A stretch of DNA of 64,000 nucleotides, taken from positions 1-64,000 of the forward strand of contig JAXMMT010000027.1 in assembly GCA_034399355.1 (NCBI GenBank), written 5' to 3'. Position 1 is the stretch's first letter; the number at the start of each line of letters is the position of its first letter. The DNA is from UBA2279 sp034399355 (GTDB taxonomy: Bacteria > Actinomycetota > Coriobacteriia > Anaerosomatales > Anaerosomataceae). Below are positions 9,271 to 17,258 of this stretch, piece by piece. Below the pieces are notes generated by a model. It had not been told where the DNA came from and ran no database searches. It saw only the letters and a list, made by a program, of their open reading frames with translations. Made by a program: the position numbers and the translations under genes.

Positions 9271-9642
9271 TTGACGCCTGTGAAGATACTCGTCGCCGAC
9301 GACAATCAACAGATTCGCATGCTTGTTTCTGCGGCACTACGCACGCTCGGTCACGAGCTGCTGATGGCCGTTGACGGCGAAGAGACACTCAAGCTGGCCA
9401 CCGAGGAGCTGCCCGACCTCGTGCTGCTCGACGTGCAGATGCCACAGCTCGACGGATTCGAGGTGCTGAGCTTCTTGCGTAAGCGTCCCGAAACGGCCGG
9501 CATGAAGGTCGTGATGCTCACTACCGCGGCCCAGACAGCCGATAAGAAACGTGGGGCCGAACTCGGTGCGATCGACTATGTCGTCAAACCGTTCGAACCC
9601 AAAGTACTGCGCGGCATAGTCGAACGCGTGCTAGAGTACTGA
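9271..9642 (+). CDS. Response regulator, stand-alone receiver
   Basis: A 123-residue CheY-type protein with no output domain: ILVADDN pocket, Asp54 in LLDVQMPQ, a TTA switch, and Lys in VVKPFEP. It starts at a TTG with AGGGAG 8 bases upstream; GTG 9280 is an alternative only three codons in. It lies 12 bases after the previous receiver, so the three genes from 6587 form one signalling operon. The target is unknown. Confidence 0.88.
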   Translation: MTPVKILVADDNQQIRMLVSAALRTLGHELLMAVDGEETLKLATEELPDLVLLDVQMPQLDGFEVLSFLRKRPETAGMKVVMLTTAAQTADKKRGAELGAIDYVVKPFEPKVLRGIVERVLEY

Positions 9643-9722
9643 TCTCGGGTACGTGGCGAAGCTGGCACGAAGCGTGCGATAATGCCGAATAATAATTGGA
9701 TGTAGCCGAGGACACGTGCTGC

Positions 9723-10787
9723 ATGAGAAACCTGGTCCGCATACTAGTCTTCTCGGCCGCAGTCGCGTTGTTTGCGCTGACCGCGGTCGCTCCTGCGTTG
9801 GCGTACGACGAGAGCACGTCAACGATTCCGGCCACCTCGGAAGCCAACTGCGGCAACTGCCACGACCCGTACTTCTCTGCAGGGTCGGGCGTCCACGGCG
9901 GATACGCCGCCACGACCTCCAAGTGCGAGGAGTGTCACTCCGTTCATGAGGTACTGGCGGGCGGTGCGATACTACTGCCCGCCGCCACCATCCAGGCCAC
10001 CTGCTTCACATGCCATGACGGAACCCAGGGCCGTGGCGTCTACGGAGCTATCGCTGCACGCGGACTCACGGTGGCGTCCGAGCACCGGGTTGAGGTCACA
10101 TCGCTCGTGCCGGGCGGCAATGCAGCCACTGGCGGGTCGACCACCATGGACTTCGGTGGTCTGTCGGACTCGCTGACCTGCACCAACTGCCACTCTCCCC
10201 ACGGCTCGAACGTCGTAGTGGCCTACCAGGGCGACCGCAAGCGGTCCGTCGAGGATTCGCCCCCCGTGACAACGCACGCGCTCAAGCAGAGCCCCGGCGG
10301 AACGACGACGGTCATCACCGAGTACGGGTCGGACTGGTGTCTCGCCTGTCACGGGGGACGTGCGCAGGGGGAGTCCGGCGTGCATAACCATCCGGTTGAC
10401 TTCGGCACTGGCGCGTACACCTATGGGAACGTCGCGATCCTGACCACGGAAGCCCCCACGAGCGTCACAGTGATGGGTCCACTCGGCTACTCGAACCGCG
10501 GCTACCTCATGCCGTGGGACTCGGTGACGACAACACGCACGCTGCTGCAGCGCAACCACTACCCTATCTGCCAGCAGTGCCATGAGGACGCCCGCGATGT
10601 GGGCACGCTCTCAGTCGGTGGGGACACGGGAGACGCTGCCGCATTCGTCATATCGCTCGACGGTACGGTGACCGCCGGGAACCCTCGGTTCCAGAACTTC
10701 CCTCATGAGTCGACAAACGTGAAGTTCCTCGTCGAGACGACGGACAACCTGTGCAGGAACTGCCACCCGTGCGAGCAGCTGCCATAG
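9723..10787 (+). CDS. Secreted multiheme c-type cytochrome with seven CXXCH motifs
   Basis: An exported electron-transfer protein of 354 residues. A clear signal peptide (RNLVRILVFSAAVALFALT, cleavage probably after ALA) is followed by seven heme-binding motifs in order: CGNCH, CEECH, CFTCH, CTNCH, CLACH, CQQCH and CRNCH. No membrane anchor or catalytic signature is seen beyond the hemes, so it could be an extracytoplasmic electron conduit or a doubled-CXXCH type cytochrome. ATG 9723 was chosen because it immediately precedes the signal peptide; a TTG at 9696 is possible. An extended -10 (TGC plus GATAAT at 9678-9683) lies about 40 bases upstream. It converges with the ABC permease gene, 7 bases apart. 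Confidence 0.9.
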   Translation: MRNLVRILVFSAAVALFALTAVAPALAYDESTSTIPATSEANCGNCHDPYFSAGSGVHGGYAATTSKCEECHSVHEVLAGGAILLPAATIQATCFTCHDGTQGRGVYGAIAARGLTVASEHRVEVTSLVPGGNAATGGSTTMDFGGLSDSLTCTNCHSPHGSNVVVAYQGDRKRSVEDSPPVTTHALKQSPGGTTTVITEYGSDWCLACHGGRAQGESGVHNHPVDFGTGAYTYGNVAILTTEAPTSVTVMGPLGYSNRGYLMPWDSVTTTRTLLQRNHYPICQQCHEDARDVGTLSVGGDTGDAAAFVISLDGTVTAGNPRFQNFPHESTNVKFLVETTDNLCRNCHPCEQLP

Positions 10788-10794
10788 CTTGTCG

Positions 10795-11538
10795 CTAGCG
10801 TCCCACGCGCGTCCAGCGGCACACTCTTGCCTCGGCCATCTCGAGAAGCTCGTAGAGAACGACGCCGAGCAGCGCCATCGCGATGATTCCTGCGAACATC
10901 TCGCTGTAGGCGATGCGCCCCCATGCGTCCAGGATGTAGTAGCCAAGACCGCTCGTACCAGCCACCGACTCCGAGAAGAACAGCACGGCGATCGCCGTGC
11001 CGGTGCCGATGCGCAATGCTGTGAAGACATCGGGCAGCGCAGCAGGCACGACGACATGGCGAAAGACTTGTGCACGTGTCGCGCCGAGCGAACGGACCGA
11101 CAGCACCGCCGCGACGGAGATCCCGCGAGCTGCGTCGCGCGCCGTCACAAGGATTTGGAAGAACACGATGATTGTGATCAGCGCGATTTTGGGCGCATTG
11201 CCGATGCCGAGCAGTACCAGTAGGACCGGCAGGAACACGATCTTCGGGATCGGGTACGTCAGAAACACCAGCGGTGCCGCCACGGCATCCAAACGCGGGC
11301 TCCGGCCGATGACGAGGCCGAGCGGCGCGCCAAGCCCCGCGCCGATCGTCATCGAAGCAATCACGCGCCACGTGCTTTCAAGCGACTGCGGCAGCAGATC
11401 GCTCCCCCACAAGCGCACGAAGTCGCGGATCGCGGGCGCGGGTCCGGGTAGCGCGGGAGAGCCTACGGTGACGGAAAGCATCCACCAGCTGGCGAGCAGA
11501 ACCGCCGTCGCCCCCAGGTAGCCGAGCAGCCGCCTCAC
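10795..11538 (-). CDS. ABC transporter permease, SsuC/TauC/NMT1 type
   Basis: Integral membrane permease of 247 residues for a binding-protein-dependent importer of the nitrate/sulfonate/taurine/pyrimidine-precursor class (BPD_transp_1 fold). About six hydrophobic segments are seen, with the coupling-helix EAA-like loop around VRSLGATRAQVFRHVVVPAA. Its start codon overlaps the last codon of the ATPase gene (4-base overlap), so it is cotranscribed with the ATPase and binding protein. The substrate cannot be read from the permease. Confidence 0.9.
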   Translation of the reverse strand: MRRLLGYLGATAVLLASWWMLSVTVGSPALPGPAPAIRDFVRLWGSDLLPQSLESTWRVIASMTIGAGLGAPLGLVIGRSPRLDAVAAPLVFLTYPIPKIVFLPVLLVLLGIGNAPKIALITIIVFFQILVTARDAARGISVAAVLSVRSLGATRAQVFRHVVVPAALPDVFTALRIGTGTAIAVLFFSESVAGTSGLGYYILDAWGRIAYSEMFAGIIAMALLGVVLYELLEMAEARVCRWTRVGR

Positions 11539-12326
11539 GACGCCTCACCTCCGGTAAGTGCGACCTCGGCGAACGCGCCTTCGGCAGCAAGCAAGCGTCG
11601 CAGTTCATCGCAGCGCTCGTAGAACGCCGGCGTCGAGCGATAGCCCTCGGTACCCATATCCGGGTTGTCGACGATGGCCGCAACGCGGCCGGGGCGAGGC
11701 GTCAGCACGACGACGCGCCTGCCGAGGAAAACCGCTTCCTCGATGGAGTGCGTCACCAGCACCGCGGTGTGCCGTCGCTGACGCCAGATGTCGAGCAGCA
11801 ACCCCTGCAAGTCTTCGCGCGTGAGCGCGTCGAGCGCCGAGAGAGGCTCGTCCATGAGCAGCAGGTCAGCGTCGAGCGCAAGTGCTCGCGAGAGCGCGAG
11901 ACGCTGACGCATGCCCCCGGAGAGCTCACCCGGATACGCGTCGCGGAAGTCGGCTAGCCCGACACGCTCCAAGGCGGCGTCGACCCGCTCGGCCCGCTCA
12001 GCAGATGACACGCCGCGCACCTTGAGGCCCAAGGCCGCATTGTGAAAGACAGTCTTCCAGGGCAGCAGGCCGAAGTCTTGCAGGATGAGCGCGGTACGCA
12101 GGCGCGTTCCGGAGACCACTGCTCCGTCCACAAGTACGTCGCCACCCATCGGGGTCACCAGACCCGCCATCACCAGCAGTAGCGTGGACTTGCCGCAACC
12201 CGACGGACCGATAATCGCGACCGGCTCGCCGTCTGCGATCGAAAGTGAGCATGCGTCGAGGGCACAGACAGATCTGTCCACGCCCTCATATACGACGCCT
12301 ATGTCGCGTGTTTCAACGGCAGCCAC
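11535..12326 (-). CDS. ABC transporter ATP-binding protein, SsuB/TauB type
   Basis: Cytoplasmic ATPase of the importer, 263 residues. Walker A is GPSGCGKST, the Q-loop is in LILQDFGLLPW, the signature is LSGGMRQRLALSRAL, Walker B is DLLLMDEPLSALD, and the switch His is in LVTHSIEEAVFLG. The start is GTG, two bases after the binding-protein stop, with a weak ribosome site consistent with translational coupling. The family serves aliphatic sulfonates, nitrate, thiamine precursors and similar small solutes; no TPP element or sulfur-specific neighbour is present to decide. Confidence 0.92.
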   Translation of the reverse strand: MAAVETRDIGVVYEGVDRSVCALDACSLSIADGEPVAIIGPSGCGKSTLLLVMAGLVTPMGGDVLVDGAVVSGTRLRTALILQDFGLLPWKTVFHNAALGLKVRGVSSAERAERVDAALERVGLADFRDAYPGELSGGMRQRLALSRALALDADLLLMDEPLSALDALTREDLQGLLLDIWRQRRHTAVLVTHSIEEAVFLGRRVVVLTPRPGRVAAIVDNPDMGTEGYRSTPAFYERCDELRRLLAAEGAFAEVALTGGEAS

Positions 12327-12328
12327 AG

Positions 12329-13327
12329 CTAGTTAGGCAACTCCTGGACGAGGTCCTCGTAGCCGAGGTCGGTAGTCAGCAGCTCGTTGGCACGCATCCA
12401 GACGAGCACGGCCTCGACCTGCTCGGCAGTCGGAGCGGCGGCCTTCGGGTAGGTGTTCACCTTGTAACTGTCCTTGAGCGGCTCCGGCAGACGCGCCTTG
12501 TCGACGAGGACCGTACGCCATACGTTCGGGTCGGCGTTGATGATGTCGGCCGCGGCGTCCCATGCATCCAACAGCCTGCTGATGGTGACCATGCCGCCCG
12601 GCGTGGCGAGATATTTGTCCGAGACACCCAGGACCGTCTGCGTGAGGTTCTCGGCCTGCGTGTCGTCCGCGATCAGCCTGGCGCCCTGCAACTCGGCAAG
12701 CGACAGCAGCGGCTCTGGCAGCGCGGCTGCCTCGAGCTGACCGCTCATCAGTAGTTCGAAACGCACCGGCACCTTGGGAACGATCTCCTTCTTCACGTCA
12801 TCGTCAGCAACGTCAGCTCCGGCCATGAGGCCGTCCACGACATACTCCTGAATCGAGGCAGCCGACGTCGCGATCGGTACGCCCGCAAGATCCGCAAGCG
12901 TCTCGGCGTCCGAGCCTGGCTTGACGACGATGCCGAAGCGGCCTTCGGCCGGCGTAGCGCCGAGCATCACGGTGGCAAGCGAGACCGGGGCACCGCCGAC
13001 TTCAAGCGCAGCGGCGGCGATGATGTCGCCCATGAAGGCGTCGATGGCACCTGATACGAATGCAGCGTCACGCTCCTGTGCCGCTTGGAATGTCGTGATC
13101 TCAACCTCAAGTCCGGCCTCGGCGAACAGGCCCTCGGCCTCGGCCACCCATAGCGGCAGCGCATCTTCCGTTGTAAGCGTTCCAATCTTGATGGGCGCAG
13201 GCTCTGCCGAGATAGTGGACTCGGTGTCGGTCGTCTCGGCGGGCTCATCTTTGGCACAGCCGGCCAGGGCGGTCATCACCAGGGCGAGTGAGAGCACGCA
13301 AGCGATGAGTCGGATGGTGCGGGACAT
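12329..13327 (-). CDS. ABC transporter substrate-binding lipoprotein, NMT1/SsuA-like
   Basis: Extracytoplasmic solute receptor of 332 residues. A lipoprotein signal peptide ends in a lipobox (LAGC, Cys about 25 residues from the start), then a short Thr/Glu-rich linker leads into an NMT1/periplasmic-binding type II fold (IKIGTLTTEDALPLWVAEAE, with an LFAEAGLEVE helix typical of the family). ATG 13327 is preferred because AAGGAG sits 5 bases upstream; the GTG two codons earlier would overlap that site. It lies between the GNAT gene and the ATPase gene on the same strand. Confidence 0.9.
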   Translation of the reverse strand: MSRTIRLIACVLSLALVMTALAGCAKDEPAETTDTESTISAEPAPIKIGTLTTEDALPLWVAEAEGLFAEAGLEVEITTFQAAQERDAAFVSGAIDAFMGDIIAAAALEVGGAPVSLATVMLGATPAEGRFGIVVKPGSDAETLADLAGVPIATSAASIQEYVVDGLMAGADVADDDVKKEIVPKVPVRFELLMSGQLEAAALPEPLLSLAELQGARLIADDTQAENLTQTVLGVSDKYLATPGGMVTISRLLDAWDAAADIINADPNVWRTVLVDKARLPEPLKDSYKVNTYPKAAAPTAEQVEAVLVWMRANELLTTDLGYEDLVQELPN

Positions 13328-13355
13328 TGACACTCCTTACGTTCGATGGGACCTG

Positions 13356-13967
13356 TTACGGGCTGACGGGACGGCGGAGACGGATCTCATCGCGCACGGG
13401 AATGCCCGCGAAACCCTGAATCGCGCCGCCGTGGTGGTCGATCATAATCCCCGTCTCGATCTCGTAGATCGCGAAACCATGGCGCTGGTAGAAATCGAGG
13501 GCCGGTATGTCGTCGTTGGTGGTGGCGGCCTTGAGCGAGGCCACGCCCTTGGCGCGCGCGCGCTCCGCAGCGGCTCCAACGAGCGCCGAGCCGACGCCAG
13601 AGCCCTGGTGGCCCGGATAGACGGAGAGCAGCACGATGGCGAGTTCGCCGCGGTCGAGCGCAAGCGAGATGAGACCGGCGAACGTGCCGTTCGTCTCGGC
13701 CACAAGATTCTCAGAGGAGAGTACATCGAACGTCCGGCCGAAGGAGTCGATATCGGCCTCGCCCCATGCGCGGTCGCAGATCTCCTCGATGTCGTGGCGA
13801 TCGGCTGCCGTTGCAGAACGCACCTCATAGTGCAGGTCCGACGAGGGACGGTGCTCTCGACAGGTGACCGTAAGGCGCGCCTCCGTGAGCGGGAGTTCCT
13901 TGTCACACACCGCGCAGCGATACTGCGGGTACGGCATCTCCATGCTATCGTCAATGTCGGGCGCCAC
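13356..13967 (-). CDS. GNAT-family N-acetyltransferase with N-terminal zinc-ribbon-like motif
   Basis: A 203-residue acetyl-CoA-dependent acetyltransferase. The first 45 residues contain CAVC followed by CREH, which could hold a metal ion. The GNAT core follows, with the acetyl-CoA loop VYPGHQGSGVGSALVGAA and a C-terminal FYQRHGF motif typical of the fold. The acceptor is unknown. GTG 13967 is chosen because GAGGAGAGGAG is 5 bases upstream; an in-frame TTG at 13988 lies before that site. Only 28 bases separate it from the binding-lipoprotein start, so it may be the first gene of the ABC operon, which hints that the imported compound or a derivative is acetylated. Confidence 0.85.
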   Translation of the reverse strand: MAPDIDDSMEMPYPQYRCAVCDKELPLTEARLTVTCREHRPSSDLHYEVRSATAADRHDIEEICDRAWGEADIDSFGRTFDVLSSENLVAETNGTFAGLISLALDRGELAIVLLSVYPGHQGSGVGSALVGAAAERARAKGVASLKAATTNDDIPALDFYQRHGFAIYEIETGIMIDHHGGAIQGFAGIPVRDEIRLRRPVSP

Positions 13968-14061
13968 GACCGCTCCTCTCCTCGACAATGCATTGCATCA
14001 GGCAGGCACACCCGACACATTATAGAATAGTCGGAGCAGTGCAAACGACCGAGGAGCACCC

Positions 14062-14961
14062 ATGAGCCCCACCGTCCCCTATCTCGACGAATCCACGCAT
14101 GCCCGGGAGACGCTTGCGCGGGCATCGGTGCTCTACACCGACCTCGACGGCACGCTCGTCGCGAAGGGTGGCAGCGTGCTCGCGGATGCCGAAGGCGCAC
14201 CGTCCACGGCCACGGCTGAGGCGATTGTCGCCGTGAACCGCGCCGGACTCGACGTCGTGCCGGTCTCGGGCCGCAACCGCCTGCAGCTGCGGGAGCTCAC
14301 TCAGCTGCTCGGGTGGCGCACCTACATCGCCGAGGCGGGCGCGATCATCGTGCGGGGCACCGACCTCGACGCAGAGATCGTTCTCGACATCGGCGACTGG
14401 CGTGAAGGTGACTTCCCCGAAGGCGAAACGCCGTTCGAAATCATCGTGCGCTCCGGCGCCCTCGAGGCGCTCATCTCGGCGTTCCCCGGTCGCATCGAAC
14501 ACTTCGCGCCCTGGCAGCTCGACCGTGAGGTGACGCTACTTCTGCGAGGCTGTCTCGATACCGCCGAGGCGCAGGCGGTGCTGGACACCGTACGGCCGCC
14601 ACTCGACCTCATCGACAACGGCCAGCTGCGCAGCTACGGCACGCTCACCTGTCGCGACATGGCGCCGCATGCATACCACGTCGTACCACGCGGGGTATGT
14701 AAGGCGCGCGCGATTGCGCTGGACCTCGCGTCACGCGGCCTGTCGCAACAAGACGCCATCGCGATCGGCGACTCGGCCACCGACACCGAGATGGCCTCAG
14801 CAGTCAGTGCCGTGGTGCTGGTCGACAACGCGTTCGAGAGTCCCGGCGTGCTCGCCGAGCTGGAAAGGCGCGGCACCGACGGCATCTTCCGCGCGCGCGC
14901 GAAGAGGAGTGAGGGTTGGGCCGAGTTCGCGAATGCATGGCTGGACGCCCGCAGCACGTGA
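14062..14961 (+). CDS. HAD-superfamily hydrolase (HAD-IIB, sugar-phosphatase-like)
   Basis: A 299-residue phosphatase-type HAD protein. Motif I is YTDLDGTLV (nucleophile and acid/base Asp), motif II is VPVSGRNR, and motif IV is IAIGDSATDTEMA. The large insert between them is the C2-type cap of the Cof/sucrose-phosphatase/mannosyl-phosphoglycerate-phosphatase group; the substrate is probably a phosphorylated sugar. GAGGAG lies 6 bases before the ATG. TATAGAAT at 14021-14028 is a likely -10. It is divergent from the GNAT/ABC operon. Confidence 0.85.
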   Translation: MSPTVPYLDESTHARETLARASVLYTDLDGTLVAKGGSVLADAEGAPSTATAEAIVAVNRAGLDVVPVSGRNRLQLRELTQLLGWRTYIAEAGAIIVRGTDLDAEIVLDIGDWREGDFPEGETPFEIIVRSGALEALISAFPGRIEHFAPWQLDREVTLLLRGCLDTAEAQAVLDTVRPPLDLIDNGQLRSYGTLTCRDMAPHAYHVVPRGVCKARAIALDLASRGLSQQDAIAIGDSATDTEMASAVSAVVLVDNAFESPGVLAELERRGTDGIFRARAKRSEGWAEFANAWLDARST

Positions 14962-14964
14962 TGA

Positions 14965-14993
14965 TTGCATAACCGCTGCTCGTGGCGTAGAAT
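14965..14993 (+). promoter_or_regulatory. Sigma-70-type promoter for the M-box transcript
   Basis: TTGCAT (14965-14970) and TAGAAT (14988-14993) are separated by exactly 17 bases. Initiation about 7 bases downstream would produce the riboswitch leader. Confidence 0.7.
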
Positions 14994-15014
14994 CCGCGTT
15001 GCCCGCTGCTGCGG

Positions 15015-15200
15015 GCTTGACAACGCGTAAGGCTCCGTTCCGTTAGGTGCGGCTCCTGTTCGAACATAGGCCACTGCCCGGAAATGTCGAGAGACGCCAA
15101 TGGGTAGAACAGCCCTCGCCGGCTTAAGGCGAAGGATAAGGTGGCTGGGCGCATGCGCCCTACGTCGGACAGTGCTCAAACCTCGACGAGGGAAGGGACA
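15015..15200 (+). ncRNA. M-box (ykoK) Mg2+ riboswitch
   Basis: The leader RNA carries the M-box conserved core nearly unchanged: GTTAGGTGCGGCTCCT, ATAGGCCACTGCCC, AATGTCGAGAGACGCCAATG, then GGCTTAAGGCG and the 3' closing element CAGTGCTCAAACC. In known M-boxes, Mg2+ binding folds the aptamer and allows a downstream terminator to form, lowering expression of Mg2+ uptake genes when Mg2+ is plentiful. The two genes downstream are both of Mg2+-transport families, which fits. The exact ends are estimated. Confidence 0.92.
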
Positions 15201-15265
15201 CCGGTACGGCCCGTGCAACACGACGGCCGGACCAGCTGCGGGTACTCTGATACCCGAACCCACGA

Positions 15266-15300
15266 CCCCTTGTCCAACGCGGACCAGGGGTTTTCTTGTT
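15266..15300 (+). terminator. Intrinsic terminator of the M-box
   Basis: Stem 15266-15275 pairs with 15281-15290 (9 of 10 base pairs, one T-C mismatch, 5-base loop AACGC), followed by TTTTCTTGTT. Its place between aptamer and coding region matches transcriptional attenuation. Confidence 0.85.
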
Positions 15301-15431
15301 GTCCGTCATGTTGCCGAAAGAAGAGGGCCTACGTGAGTCCATCAAGTCCGTAGGTCCCGGCTCCCGAAACGCTCGGGGGTGTGGGGCCCACCAAGCGAAC
15401 CTTCCGGACGCGCCGGGAGGGAGGGAGCAGC

Positions 15432-17243
15432 ATGTTCTACTTGACCCAGATGCTGGGCAAGCCGGTGGTGGACGCCGCCGGTGAAACCGTCGGCGCGATC
15501 AGCGACGTCGCCATCGCCACGGGAGAGGTCTTCCCGCGCGTGACGTCACTCGCGTTCCTCGGCCCCGACAAGACACCGTTCATGTTGTCGTGGCGAAAAT
15601 TCGTCGCCGCCGTGGACGACGAGCATGTTGCGCTCAACGCCAACCGTGCCGACCTGCGCTTCAGCTACCTGCAGTCGGACGAGATCTTGCTGCACCGCGA
15701 TCTACTCAACAAGCAGATCGTCGACACGCAGGGCATGAAAGTCGTGCGCGTCAACGACCTTAAGCTGTCCGAGTCACGCAACCAGCTCCGCCTGCTCGGT
15801 GCCGAGGTAGGCATCCGCGGCATCCTGCGCGGACTTGCACCCTGGCTCGAGCGCGGTGGTGACCGCTTCATGCACGTCTTCGGCAAGGGCTTGCCCGAGA
15901 ACCTCATCGCGTGGAACTACATGGACCTGCTCGACCGCGACCTGTCGCACGTGCAGCTCTCCGTCACGCACAAGCGCCTCCACGAACTGCATCCGGCTGA
16001 CGTCGCGGACGTTTTGGAGCAGCTCTCGGCAGCACAGCGCGCCCGCGTCTTTGAGCACCTTGACAACTCCCAAGCCGCTCTTGCGGTCGCCGAACTCGAG
16101 GACGAGTTCCAAGCCGACGTCATCGACGACCTCGGCAGTCAGCGCGCATCCGACATCCTCGAGATGATGGATCCCGACGACGCTGCCGACGTCATCGGCG
16201 ACCTCCCCTACGATAAGGCAGAGGCGCTGCTGCGACTGATGGGCGTCGAGGAGTCGGGCATGATCAGGCGACTCCTCGGCTACCGCGAGAAGACAGCGGG
16301 CGGCATCATGACGCCCGAGGTCACGACGGTGACCGAGGACATGTCGCTCCAGCAAGTCATCGAGCATCTCCGTGAGGGTGCCGCCGACAACGAGAGTATC
16401 TACTACATCTACGTCGTCGAGGGCGACATGCATCTCACCGGCGTGATCTCGCTGCGCGATCTCGTGATCTCCGAGCCTCACACGCTCGTCGGCGATATCG
16501 TGCACCACGACGTGTTCACCGTCGGCGTCGATGACGACCAGGAGGACGTAGCCGAACTCATGAGCAAGTACGACCTGCTCGCAATGCCCGTCGTGGACGA
16601 GACCGGCAAACTGTTTGGCATCGTCACCGTCGACGACGCTCTCGACGTCTTGGAGGAGGAGTCGGCCGAGGACCTCGCACTCGCAACGGGCTCGAGCCGC
16701 AGCTTCGGGGCCTCCGATGCATGGAGCTGGCTCGGCCGCAAGTCGGGCTGGGTGACCGTGTGGGCGGTCTTCGGCGTGGGCGCCACACTGCTGCTCAGCC
16801 AGTTCGAGGCGACGCTGCAGGAGGTCGTGGCCGTCGTGTTCTTCGTGCCGCTCGTCATCCGTCTTGCCGAGGAGATCTCCAGCCACTCGCTCGCGGTGCT
16901 CATCGAGGCGGGCGGCCCGGAAGACCGACCGCCGTTCCTGCGGCGGTTGCTCGTCGACGTGCTCGTCGGCCTCGGGCTGGGCATCATAAGCGGGTTCATC
17001 GCCTTCGGCATGCTTGAGGCACTCGGCGAGACACTCGACGTGGCAATCGCAGTCGCCGGCGCTGTCGGCGGAACAGTACTCGTCACGACCACTATCGGTA
17101 CGCTCGTCCCCTACGTCGCACTCAAGAAGGACGGTTCAGGCTGGCGGGCGCCTTCCGTCCTGTTCTCGACCGGGCTCGCGGCCATCGGACTTGCGGTCTA
17201 CCTGCTTCTGGCCGCATACCTCAAAACCAACATCCGCTTCTAG
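15432..17243 (+). CDS. MgtE-like membrane protein with PRC-barrel, MgtE-N and CBS domains; divergent pore
   Basis: A 603-residue protein laid out as two PRC-barrel-like segments (about 1-130), an MgtE N-domain (about 180-290, HPADVADVLEQL), a CBS pair (about 300-425) and a five-helix MgtE-type membrane domain (from about 440). Conventional MgtE is a Mg2+ channel gated by its cytosolic domains. Here the pore signature usually written GGNxGTQ reads LAEEISSH (residues 478-485), and the essential Asp in the last helix is replaced by Ala (583-584 region). Mg2+ permeation through this chain is therefore doubtful; it may act as a Mg2+-sensing partner of the adjacent transporter. The ATG at 15432 has AGGGAGGGAG upstream. 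It lies behind the M-box and 15 bases before the next gene. Confidence 0.88.
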   Translation: MFYLTQMLGKPVVDAAGETVGAISDVAIATGEVFPRVTSLAFLGPDKTPFMLSWRKFVAAVDDEHVALNANRADLRFSYLQSDEILLHRDLLNKQIVDTQGMKVVRVNDLKLSESRNQLRLLGAEVGIRGILRGLAPWLERGGDRFMHVFGKGLPENLIAWNYMDLLDRDLSHVQLSVTHKRLHELHPADVADVLEQLSAAQRARVFEHLDNSQAALAVAELEDEFQADVIDDLGSQRASDILEMMDPDDAADVIGDLPYDKAEALLRLMGVEESGMIRRLLGYREKTAGGIMTPEVTTVTEDMSLQQVIEHLREGAADNESIYYIYVVEGDMHLTGVISLRDLVISEPHTLVGDIVHHDVFTVGVDDDQEDVAELMSKYDLLAMPVVDETGKLFGIVTVDDALDVLEEESAEDLALATGSSRSFGASDAWSWLGRKSGWVTVWAVFGVGATLLLSQFEATLQEVVAVVFFVPLVIRLAEEISSHSLAVLIEAGGPEDRPPFLRRLLVDVLVGLGLGIISGFIAFGMLEALGETLDVAIAVAGAVGGTVLVTTTIGTLVPYVALKKDGSGWRAPSVLFSTGLAAIGLAVYLLLAAYLKTNIRF

Positions 17244-17258
17244 CCGGAAGAGAGACCG

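Noticed and set aside
9661..9685. TGGCAC-N5-GTGC, resembling a sigma-54 promoter before the cytochrome gene
   Set aside because: The -12 element is imperfect, actinobacteria generally lack RpoN, and an extended -10 (TGC-GATAAT) explains the region better.
15774..16886. 370-codon open frame on the minus strand
   Set aside because: Antisense to the MgtE-like gene, and the plus-strand frame carries all domain motifs.
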